Source: Lachnospiraceae bacterium
Lineage (GTDB): Bacteria > Bacillota > Clostridia > Lachnospirales > Lachnospiraceae
Assembly: GCA_003520105.1 (NCBI GenBank)
Contig: DOVL01000111.1
Span: forward strand, 1-12,893
Reading direction: 5' to 3'
Length of the DNA stretch: 12,893 bases
The position numbers and the translations under genes were made by a program. Positions 6,622 through 12,893 of this stretch are shown piece by piece; positions within the stretch are counted from its first letter, which is position 1, and each line of letters begins with the position of its first letter. The notes under the pieces were generated by a model. That model ran no database searches, was not told where the DNA came from, and was given only the letters and a program-made list of their open reading frames with translations.

Positions 6622-8862
6622 CTATCCCTCTGCCTCTGCATTGAGATATTTTCTGAGTATTGCTTCAAGCTCTGCAGGCTCGATAGGCTTGGACAGATAA
6701 TCATCAAAGCCCTCTGAGAGATACATCTCTCTGACGCCTGAGATTGCATTTGCGGTAAGTGCTATCACCTCTGTTTTATCCGAAATAAGCTTACGCGCTT
6801 TGATCTCTCGCAGCACCTCGATACCATCCATCTCCGGCATCATATGATCCAGAAAGATGATATCATACTCTTTCTCAGACAGGACCTGAAGCGCTTCCTT
6901 TCCGGAGCCCACCATATCTGCCTTGATTCCGAAGAGTCCAAGCAGTTTTCCTGCAACCTTCAGATTCATCTTGTTATCATCAACAACAATAACTCTGGCA
7001 TCAGGTGCACTGAATTTCTCTTCCTGATCATCCTTTTCAGCCTGCTTATGAGCTCTCTTTTTGTAATCGCCCATAGGCTCGGAATTCTCAACCTTCTGTG
7101 GCAGAACGAAACTAAAGGCTGAGCCCTGATGATAGACACTCTTCACCTCGAGCTGACTGTCCATCTTACTTAAGAGGCCTGTAACTATAGAAAGACCCAG
7201 TCCGGTTCCTTCAATAGTTCTGTTGTGGATCAGATCAACTCTCTTAAATGATTCTGTAAGAACTCCGATGTCCTCTTCCTTGATACCGATACCTGTATCA
7301 ATAACACTGACAGCTATCATAGCTGTACCATCCGTCTCGCTTTCCTTCTTTACAGAAAGCGTCACACTGCCCTTTTCGGTATATTTAACAGCATTGGTAA
7401 GAAGATTTGTTATCACCTGTTTTATGCGGATGTCATCGCCTCTGAGTGTCTTCGGAAGTTTTTCATCCGCATCAATGATAAGTTCAAGTCCTTTGGTCTT
7501 AGCCCTCTCTGAGATCGTATTTTCAAGATCATATATCAGAGTTGCCGTCTCATAATTCACCGGCTCTATCTCCATCTTACCATCTTCGATCTTAGAAAAG
7601 TCCAGAATGGAATTAATGATCGACAGAAGTGTTCTTCCCGAACTCTTTATATTCTCGGCATATTCCTTTATCTGAGGTTCACTGCTCTCACGCATGACCA
7701 TCTCGTTCATACCAAGGATAGCATTGATAGGAGTCCTTATCTCATGTGACATCTGTGCAAGGAACGAACTCTTCGCTTCATTAGCCGACTCGGCTGCAGT
7801 CTTCTCAAGCTTAAGGATCTCTGCCTCCATCTCCTTCTGGCGTTCCTTCAGCTTAAGTGTTTCGAGCTTCTTGGTCTCGAGTGTATTGTCCTCAGTTCTC
7901 AGCTGGTAACCTGTTCTTCTCTTGCCAGCATATAGGTGGCTGACGGTTATCTTATAACTGATATCATTTCTTGTAACGTAAAAATATGTCGAATCGCTGC
8001 TCAGCTGAAGTTTGTCCACGCATCTGATTATTTTGGCAAAGTTTTCGTTATTCTCCGGAAGAACCTGATCAACGTAGAGATCAGCTAATTCAGGGAGGCA
8101 CTCAAGTGCCGGATCCGTACATCCGAGATATCTCATCTTCATATCAAAACTCGCGAAGCCAATGCTTCCGTTTTCGGACAAACTGGTTATCGCCGTTTCC
8201 ATTATATCATACAGGTTGATACGGCTCATGATTATGAGGAAGATCACCTGTGAGAACAGATATGATGCCGGAAGAAGCTCCAATGCCGGATTAAACGGTT
8301 TACCGATAATAAATGCCAGCATGATTACCATATAGACGGTAAGAAGAAGTATCGAATTGGTCCTTGATATATTCTTCCTGGTCAGACTATAGATGATCAC
8401 GGACAGGTTTGCGATCAGATAGAGGGCTATCATCGCATAGTAAACCGTATGCGCCGGTCCGTATTCTTTAACAAGGTATGATACACCATGATACTGTTTC
8501 AGCTCGACGCTCTTATACATCAGGCCGTTGCTTGAGGTATTGATCGCTATAAAGAGAAGTACCGATCCTATCGCCATAAGGGTACCGGTCACAAGCTTAG
8601 GTATCTTCAGCTTACAGAAGTTGATAACGTAGAGGAAGAAGAAAACCTCAAGGAAGCAGCCATCCAGATATTCGATGGCATTGGCCAGGATAGCTTCGCT
8701 TTCATTCGTTGCCATGGCAACAGAAAGATACCCCAGATTGATGACAGGGATAAATACAAAGATTATCGGAAAATGAACCGATATACCTCTCCTCCATCGA
8801 AGGACAAATACTGATGATAAAAGAACTGACAGAATTACTGTCGCATGAAAATAAACTATCAT
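6622..8862 (-). CDS. Seven-transmembrane hybrid sensor histidine kinase with one receiver
   Basis: A 746-residue kinase when started at the ATG at 8862. The N-terminus has seven hydrophobic helices (roughly 1-21, 31-50, 68-84, 90-109, 140-159, 170-188, 198-214), like the 7TM sensor module placed in front of many Bacillota kinases. A PAS-like segment (about 230-320) and a highly charged coiled coil (327-366) follow. Then come HisKA with AQMSHEIRTPIN and H373, HATPase_c (N490 in NAVKYT, D522 in DTGIGI, EGTGLGL at 551-557) and one receiver (D628/D629, D672 in FLDHMMPEMDG, T703, K725). The signal is probably sensed in or near the membrane; the ligand is unknown. An in-frame TTG at 8883 would add seven residues, but it overlaps the purine-rich GGAGAAGAGG that serves as ribosome binding site for the ATG. 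Unlike many kinases of this build there is no C-terminal Hpt. It is the least similar of the three kinases here. Confidence 0.92.
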   Translation of the reverse strand: MIVYFHATVILSVLLSSVFVLRWRRGISVHFPIIFVFIPVINLGYLSVAMATNESEAILANAIEYLDGCFLEVFFFLYVINFCKLKIPKLVTGTLMAIGSVLLFIAINTSSNGLMYKSVELKQYHGVSYLVKEYGPAHTVYYAMIALYLIANLSVIIYSLTRKNISRTNSILLLTVYMVIMLAFIIGKPFNPALELLPASYLFSQVIFLIIMSRINLYDIMETAITSLSENGSIGFASFDMKMRYLGCTDPALECLPELADLYVDQVLPENNENFAKIIRCVDKLQLSSDSTYFYVTRNDISYKITVSHLYAGKRRTGYQLRTEDNTLETKKLETLKLKERQKEMEAEILKLEKTAAESANEAKSSFLAQMSHEIRTPINAILGMNEMVMRESSEPQIKEYAENIKSSGRTLLSIINSILDFSKIEDGKMEIEPVNYETATLIYDLENTISERAKTKGLELIIDADEKLPKTLRGDDIRIKQVITNLLTNAVKYTEKGSVTLSVKKESETDGTAMIAVSVIDTGIGIKEEDIGVLTESFKRVDLIHNRTIEGTGLGLSIVTGLLSKMDSQLEVKSVYHQGSAFSFVLPQKVENSEPMGDYKKRAHKQAEKDDQEEKFSAPDARVIVVDDNKMNLKVAGKLLGLFGIKADMVGSGKEALQVLSEKEYDIIFLDHMMPEMDGIEVLREIKARKLISDKTEVIALTANAISGVREMYLSEGFDDYLSKPIEPAELEAILRKYLNAEAEG

Positions 8863-8907
8863 AACTTCTAACCTCTTCTCCAACCGGCGGCTTCTCCGAC
8901 CAACGGA

Positions 8908-9042
8908 TTACTCACCGCCAAGCTTCCTGCATATCTCTTCATACTTCTTGATGAAGTCTTCGGCATCCTTGTAAATAAAGTCCGTATTACCGGCTTTTGC
9001 CGCAAACTCATGCTTCTTCGCTCTCTCACTTAAGTCTTTCAT
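8908..9042 (-). pseudogene. 44-codon Hpt-like fragment upstream of the 7TM kinase
   Basis: The minus strand encodes 44 residues from an ATG at 9042 to a TAA at 8910-8908, 45 bases before the 7TM kinase start. The segment DLSERAKKHEFAAKAGNTDF followed by IYKDAEDFIKKYEEI resembles the second half of histidine phosphotransfer (Hpt) domains as found at the C-termini of Lachnospiraceae hybrid kinases. The frame stays open upstream to 9087 and includes STEYRELG, which fits the end of the helix just after the active site. The HxxK phospho-acceptor motif itself is missing and replaced by unrelated sequence, then a stop. The ATG has no well-spaced ribosome binding site. The likeliest reading is the remnant tail of a lost hybrid kinase; a small expressed Hpt-fold protein is the alternative. 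The family call is by pattern recognition only. Confidence 0.5.
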
Positions 9043-9100
9043 TCCTAATTCTCTATATTCTGTGGAAGGGTTGCTCTGATAGTCTGATTATCCTGAAATT

Positions 9101-9116
9101 TCGGATAACCATCCGA
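9101..9116. repeat. Short inverted repeat near a transcript 5' end
   Basis: TCGGAT (9101-9106) and ATCCGA (9111-9116) pair perfectly around AACC. On the minus strand this hairpin would form within about 20 bases of the predicted transcript start from the promoter at 9123-9139. It could stabilise the mRNA 5' end or act as an operator half-site pair. No U-tract follows, so it is not a terminator. Confidence 0.45.
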
Positions 9117-9122
9117 TAGGCG

Positions 9123-9139
9123 ATAGAATTATATCATAT
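9123..9139 (-). promoter_or_regulatory. Extended -10 promoter upstream of the Hpt fragment and 7TM kinase
   Basis: On the minus strand TGA precedes a perfect TATAAT (9133-9128). The 17-base block is identical to that upstream of the Cache kinase at 5164-5180. There is no good -35 (TATATA at 17-bp spacing). Transcription would begin near 9121 and run through the Hpt-like fragment into the 7TM kinase. Confidence 0.65.
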
Positions 9140-9213
9140 TTCCATGCCTCTATATACTATTTTTTGCTGAAAACACATCATCATGGCTACGAAAAAGAGA
9201 ACTTTATCTAGTC

Positions 9214-10650
9214 TCATTCAGCCTTGGAACGCCTGCTCCCGGACTTAACTATCTTACATACCATCAGCAGATAAAATACAAACTGAAGTACCGCAAATAC
9301 ACAGCCTATCGGATATGCGATCTCCTTCTTTATGCCAAAGCCTTCGCTCGCCATAAGGATATAGGTCAGGCTGACCGCCGACATGAAGGCCGCCGGCATG
9401 GCTGTGACAAGAGAATACCACTTATGCTCTCTGGTTTTTATCAGATAAACCGTTGCCACCCACAGAGTGATCATGGCAAGTGTCTGATTGCTCCATGAAA
9501 AATATCTCCAAAGGACATTGAAATCCAGCTGGGTCAGGAGTGCTCCGAGTCCCAGCAGAGGAAGTGTTATGATAAGACGGTTCTTAAGTTTCTTCTGATC
9601 CAGATGAACCACCTCGGCAAGTATCAGTCTTGCCGAACGGAAGGCTGTATCACCTGAGGTTACAGGACATGCAACAACCCCGACTATAGCAAGGATGCCG
9701 CCCACCGTACCGAGCATTCCCTTGGAAATATCATAAACTACACCTGACTGTCCATTAGCTGAAATAGCATCAAACAGACCGCCTGTAACACCATAAAAGG
9801 CAACGCCGCCTGCTGCCCACACAAGAGCTATTACGCTTTCGGAAAGCATCGCGCCGTAGAATATCTTTCTTCCCACCTTCTCTGAGGTGATGCATTTTGC
9901 GACCAGCGGAGACTGTGTTGCATGAAAACCTGATATGGCGCCACATGCAACAGTAACAAACATATACGGCCAGACCGGAAGCCCCTGAGGATGCAGATTG
10001 GACAGGCTGATTTCAGGAACGGTATATCCACCGTGTACTATACCGAACAGTATGCCTGCAGCCATCGTGATAAGAACCACTCCGAAAACAGGGTACAGCC
10101 GTCCGATTATCTTGTCGATCGGAAGCAGTGTGGCAAGTACGTAGTAAAGCAGTATTATTACGATCCATATATTTGCATTCATAAAGCCCGGTGTCAGCTT
10201 GGCAAGAAGCGCAGCTGGGCTGGTGACAAAAACTGTACCGGTGAGCAGAAGCAGCAGAACCGAAAAGGCACGCATGATCCATTTTAATGCGGGTCCCAGA
10301 TAGATTCCGGAAAGCTCTGCTATCGATGCACCGTCATGACGCTCAGAGATCATACCACTCATGAAGTCATGAACGCCACCCCCAAGAATCGCTCCGAAAA
10401 TGATCCAGAGAAATACAACCGGTCCGAAGCAGGCTCCCATAAGCGCACCGAAGATAGGGCCGGTTCCTGCTATATTTAAAAGCTGAACAAGGAAGGCCTT
10501 CCATGTCTTCATCGGAACGAAATCAACTCCATCCTCCTTCGCAAAGGCCGGAGTTATCCTGTCATCCGGTTCGATCACCTTCGCCACGAATCGTCCGTAA
10601 AAAACATAACCCAGTATTAAAACTATGAATGAGCAAATTAATGAAATCAT
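9214..10650 (-). CDS. cstA: CstA-family carbon starvation / pyruvate-peptide transporter
   Basis: A 478-residue polytopic membrane protein with about a dozen hydrophobic helices. Hallmark CstA motifs are seen in order: LLNIAGTGPIFGALMGACFG (57-76), GGGVHDFMSG (90-99), RHDGASIAEL (104-113), FHATQSPLVAKC (242-253), TSGDTAFRSARLI (331-343) and FNVLWRYFSWSNQTLA (377-392). Family members include CstA and BtsT, linked to peptide and pyruvate uptake when nutrients run low. E. coli CstA is about 700 residues; this is the shorter form common in Bacillota, lacking the long C-terminal part. The start ATG at 10650 follows GGAAGGGAG at a short spacing. The 143-bp upstream gap holds repeated TACCAGT elements that may be regulatory. 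The substrate cannot be told from sequence alone. It precedes the 7TM kinase on the same strand with no clear terminator between, so read-through is possible. Confidence 0.93.
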   Translation of the reverse strand: MISLICSFIVLILGYVFYGRFVAKVIEPDDRITPAFAKEDGVDFVPMKTWKAFLVQLLNIAGTGPIFGALMGACFGPVVFLWIIFGAILGGGVHDFMSGMISERHDGASIAELSGIYLGPALKWIMRAFSVLLLLLTGTVFVTSPAALLAKLTPGFMNANIWIVIILLYYVLATLLPIDKIIGRLYPVFGVVLITMAAGILFGIVHGGYTVPEISLSNLHPQGLPVWPYMFVTVACGAISGFHATQSPLVAKCITSEKVGRKIFYGAMLSESVIALVWAAGGVAFYGVTGGLFDAISANGQSGVVYDISKGMLGTVGGILAIVGVVACPVTSGDTAFRSARLILAEVVHLDQKKLKNRLIITLPLLGLGALLTQLDFNVLWRYFSWSNQTLAMITLWVATVYLIKTREHKWYSLVTAMPAAFMSAVSLTYILMASEGFGIKKEIAYPIGCVFAVLQFVFYLLMVCKIVKSGSRRSKAE

Positions 10651-10691
10651 ATTCTCCCTTCCTTCCTTGCTTCAATTGTCAACGACTGCTC

Positions 10692-10736
10692 CTGGTGATA
10701 ATTCGTACCAGTAAATAAAATCACCCCATTACCAGT
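10692..10736. promoter_or_regulatory. Candidate operator: repeated CTGGT/ACCAG elements upstream of cstA
   Basis: CTGGT (10692-10696) and ACCAG (10707-10711) form a 20-bp inverted repeat. The heptamer TACCAGT occurs as a direct repeat at 10706-10712 and 10730-10736, 24 bp apart. The block lies 42-86 bp upstream of the cstA start, within the leader or promoter zone. Repeated short elements of this kind suit a transcription factor site, but no factor can be named. Chance occurrence in a 143-bp gap is possible. Confidence 0.4.
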
Positions 10737-10793
10737 CTAAAATAATATATGATGATTGTGAAATGATATTTTCTATCTATTGTTTTATGATGA

Positions 10794-11933
10794 TCAATCG
10801 GCTTTTCGATTTCGCAGTGTGATTATTGAAAGTATCTTCGCCAGAATATACGCCGATATGATCGTAAATGCATATGTCAGTCCAAGATATAACACATCAG
10901 ACATAGTTCCTTCCGGTCCTCCCGGCAGGTTCCATCTGTATACATCATGGATCAGATATATCTCATAAGTGAAGCTTCCAAGAAATCTCAGCACAGGATT
11001 TCCATACTCAAGCTTCAGGTTAACAAGCAGCATTATGAACATGAAGATCATGCAGAGTATCAGCTGCACTATAAGTGTCAGAAGCTTCTCCGGATAGCCC
11101 GGGTGTCCCGGCCATTCCTTGTAATAACCAAAACCTGCCTCAACATATTCCTGTAAAATAAACCATCCGACGAAGATCAATAATGAAAGCGGAAGCAGTA
11201 CCTTCCATCGTCTCACCATAAAGGTTTTAACCCGGCTTTCATATTTTGCAAACAGTATTCCCATGATGAAGATAAGTGTTGTGTTATACCACCACTCACC
11301 CATAAACCAGTGCCCTCTGATCTTTGTTGTATCATGACCCAGAAGAAGCGCCGCGATCACAAGTATCGTCGTAAAAATCGTCAGCCAGCAGATTGCTTTA
11401 CAATCCGACCCAGCCTTCCTGAAGCACAGATAAAACAACGTATAGAGAACTGTCAGCTCAACTATGAACCATGCATTACTGTTTAACAAAGTGAAACCAA
11501 CCAATGAAGTAACAATGTCAAGTGCATTACTGACTTTACCCTTGGAGACAAAGATCAGATAGATTATATTTGTGACAAAGAACGGAATCAGTATCTTCGG
11601 AAGTCTCTTTCGTAACATTCCTTCCAGATAGTTTTCTTTCGTCTTATAGCTCTTAAACAGTCCAAATCCCGAAAAGAAAAAGAATACTGACGTACACAGA
11701 ATACCGAAGGAATTCCATGCGGTTACAGGTCCCTTATCTATCGCCCCGTAATTAGTTATCCTCTGCACCATATGATGAAGTATGACCATAAGTGCCGCAA
11801 AAACCTGCATCGCCTTGGCCTGCCCCAGACTCCATGCCTCACCAGAGGATTCCTCAGTTCTTCGCACCTTCGCCCCGGCAAAGAGTATTGTGAAAATGAT
11901 TATAGGAAATAAAACTAATAAAATATCTGACAT
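10794..11933 (-). CDS. Acyltransferase-3 family membrane protein
   Basis: A 379-residue protein with about ten hydrophobic helices, matching the usual size of acyltransferase 3 proteins, which transfer acetyl or other acyl groups onto surface polysaccharides or envelope molecules. Supporting features are the early helix AKAMQVFAALMVILHHM (39-55) with the paired histidines H53/H54 expected near the catalytic site, the FFFFSGFGLFKSY block (84-96), NAWFIVEL (153-160) and the late SFTYEIYLIHD (320-330). The acceptor is unknown and no glycan genes are nearby. The ATG at 11933 has only a weak, distant purine tract (GGGGA, about 13 bases away), so translation may be coupled to the DUF3006-like gene that ends 28 bases upstream. 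No clear terminator follows before cstA. Confidence 0.85.
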   Translation of the reverse strand: MSDILLVLFPIIIFTILFAGAKVRRTEESSGEAWSLGQAKAMQVFAALMVILHHMVQRITNYGAIDKGPVTAWNSFGILCTSVFFFFSGFGLFKSYKTKENYLEGMLRKRLPKILIPFFVTNIIYLIFVSKGKVSNALDIVTSLVGFTLLNSNAWFIVELTVLYTLFYLCFRKAGSDCKAICWLTIFTTILVIAALLLGHDTTKIRGHWFMGEWWYNTTLIFIMGILFAKYESRVKTFMVRRWKVLLPLSLLIFVGWFILQEYVEAGFGYYKEWPGHPGYPEKLLTLIVQLILCMIFMFIMLLVNLKLEYGNPVLRFLGSFTYEIYLIHDVYRWNLPGGPEGTMSDVLYLGLTYAFTIISAYILAKILSIITLRNRKAD

Positions 11934-11961
11934 ATAACTAAAACGTTTTCCCCAAATAGTG

Positions 11962-12132
11962 CTACATCAATCTATACTCAAACATCTCATATTCAAGCTT
12001 TGACCCTTCATTGATCTCCGGCGGGAGCAGGGCTCTGGCAACACATTTAAGATCATTTTCAGGTGCCGCTATGTTTCTGAGATAAGCATAATCACCATCA
12101 AGTTTTTCAACTATATATTCAATTCTATCCAT
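11962..12132 (-). CDS. Small DUF3006-like protein
   Basis: A 56-residue gene from an ATG at 12132 to a TAG at 11964-11962. GGGAG lies 9 bases upstream of the start. The pattern EYIVEKLDGDYAYLRN followed by ARALLPPEINEGSKLEYEMF fits DUF3006: a short beta-rich protein with an 'E-G-D-x-A-x-L' start and a central 'LP..hxEG..L' motif. The role of DUF3006 is not known to me. It lies 59 bases downstream of the ABC-F gene and 28 upstream of the acyltransferase on the same strand, consistent with an operon. The family call is by motif recognition. Confidence 0.75.
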   Translation of the reverse strand: MDRIEYIVEKLDGDYAYLRNIAAPENDLKCVARALLPPEINEGSKLEYEMFEYRLM

Positions 12133-12191
12133 TATTTTTTCTCCCTTTTCCCAACAAATACTTCTTTTTCACTATATCACTAAAGCATCAA

Positions 12192-12893
12192 TTACAGCTT
12201 CGTCGTCCACTGTGAGCAGTCCCAGACATCGGTCGCAAGCCCTTCATAGAATTCCGGTTCATGGCAGACCATGATGATACTGCCCTTATACTCCTTAAGT
12301 GCCCTCTTCAGCTCGTCCTTAGCATCCTGATCCAGGTGATTGGTAGGCTCGTCGAGAACTAGGAGATTGGACTCTCTGTTGATCAGCTTGCAGAGTCTGA
12401 CCTTGGCCTGTTCACCTCCCGAAAGCACCTTGCACTTACTCTCGATATGCTTTGTGGTAAGGCCGCATTTGGCAAGTGCCGCACGAACCTCGTACTGTGT
12501 AAAGCCAGGGAATTCGCCCCATATCTCTTCGATACATGTCGTATTGATATCCGGCGACATCTCCTGCTCAAAATATCCTATTTCGAGGTAATCTCCTCTG
12601 TTAGTAGTTCCCGAAACAGGCTTTATCAGTCCCAGAAGACTCTTCAGAAGTGTAGTCTTGCCGATACCGTTCGCACCGGTCAGAACTATCTTGTCATTTC
12701 TCTCCATACGGAAATTAATAGGCTTTGAAAGCGGTTCGTCGTAACCTATGACCAGATCGTTTGTCTCGAAAATAACCTTTCCGGAGGTTCTCGCCTCCTT
12801 GAAGTTGAATTCCGGCTTCGGTTTCTCATAAACCTTCTCTATCAGCTCCATGTTATCCAGCTTCTTCTGGCGCGACATGGCCATATTTCTCGT
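12192..12893 (-). CDS. ABC-F family ATPase, C-terminal part (partial)
   Basis: The frame is open through the right window edge, so the N-terminal ABC domain lies outside; 233 residues are visible (TRN, then the 230 numbered here from MAMS). They start in the inter-domain linker (MAMSRQKKLDNMELIEK) typical of ABC-F proteins and continue with the second ABC domain: Walker A GANGIGKTT (70-78), signature LSGGEQ (154-159), Walker B LLVLDEP (174-180) with catalytic E179 and NHLD, and switch H208 in MVCHE. ABC-F proteins have no membrane domain. They bind the ribosome E site and act as translation factors or, in some members, antibiotic-resistance proteins. Without the N-terminal half and the full linker the subfamily cannot be decided; a housekeeping member is more likely than a resistance factor. 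It is probably co-transcribed with the DUF3006-like gene. Confidence 0.92.
   Translation of the reverse strand, partial: TRNMAMSRQKKLDNMELIEKVYEKPKPEFNFKEARTSGKVIFETNDLVIGYDEPLSKPINFRMERNDKIVLTGANGIGKTTLLKSLLGLIKPVSGTTNRGDYLEIGYFEQEMSPDINTTCIEEIWGEFPGFTQYEVRAALAKCGLTTKHIESKCKVLSGGEQAKVRLCKLINRESNLLVLDEPTNHLDQDAKDELKRALKEYKGSIIMVCHEPEFYEGLATDVWDCSQWTTKL

Noticed and set aside
9118..9134. GATAGG...CGATAG near-repeat next to the 9128-9133 -10 box as a mobile element or attachment site scar
   Set aside because: Too short and without flanking inverted repeats, integrase or transposase remnants.
10677..10682. TTGACA on the minus strand as a -35 box for cstA
   Set aside because: No -10-like hexamer lies 16-18 bp downstream, where the sequence is instead the purine-rich ribosome binding region.

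Overview
The window looks like chromosomal DNA from a Gram-positive anaerobe of the Bacillota, most likely a Lachnospiraceae member (Butyrivibrio/Roseburia-like). This rests on the style of the hybrid histidine kinases, the GGAGG-type ribosome binding sites, extended -10 promoters and medium GC content. It is an inference; no rRNA or marker gene is present.

Layout. Positions 1-111 hold the 3' end of an unrecognised plus-strand gene, closed by a bidirectional hairpin terminator (192-224). From 265 to 5007 two paralogous hybrid sensor kinases lie in tandem on the minus strand. The downstream one is soluble with a PAS sensor. The upstream one is membrane-bound with an extracellular Cache-like sensor. 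Each has HisKA, HATPase and two receiver domains. A divergent intergenic region (5008-5323) holds a minus-strand promoter for the kinases and a strong plus-strand promoter for a serine-palmitoyltransferase-like alpha-oxoamine synthase (5324-6517), which ends at a second bidirectional terminator. From 6622 to 11933, again on the minus strand, come a 7TM hybrid kinase with one receiver, a 44-codon Hpt-like fragment just upstream of it, a CstA-family transporter and an acyltransferase-3 membrane protein. The right end holds a 56-aa DUF3006-like protein and the C-terminal part of an ABC-F ATPase that runs off the window.

How the parts may work together. The window carries three hybrid kinases with five receiver domains, but no intact histidine phosphotransfer (Hpt) domain and no response regulator with a DNA-binding or enzymatic output. 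Signalling must therefore leave the locus through partners encoded elsewhere. The only Hpt-like sequence is a fragment that lacks the phospho-accepting histidine segment. A 17-nt promoter element is identical upstream of the Cache kinase and of the Hpt fragment/7TM kinase, suggesting shared promoter ancestry or coordinated expression. The CstA transporter next to a membrane kinase recalls nutrient-sensing systems that control CstA-type pyruvate/peptide uptake in other bacteria, but that link is only inferred here.

Several starts differ from the longest open frames. The PAS kinase most likely starts at the ATG at 2280 and the 7TM kinase at the ATG at 8862. The Cache kinase appears to start at a TTG behind a very strong ribosome binding site. 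I see no mobile elements, CRISPR arrays, tRNAs or rRNAs.
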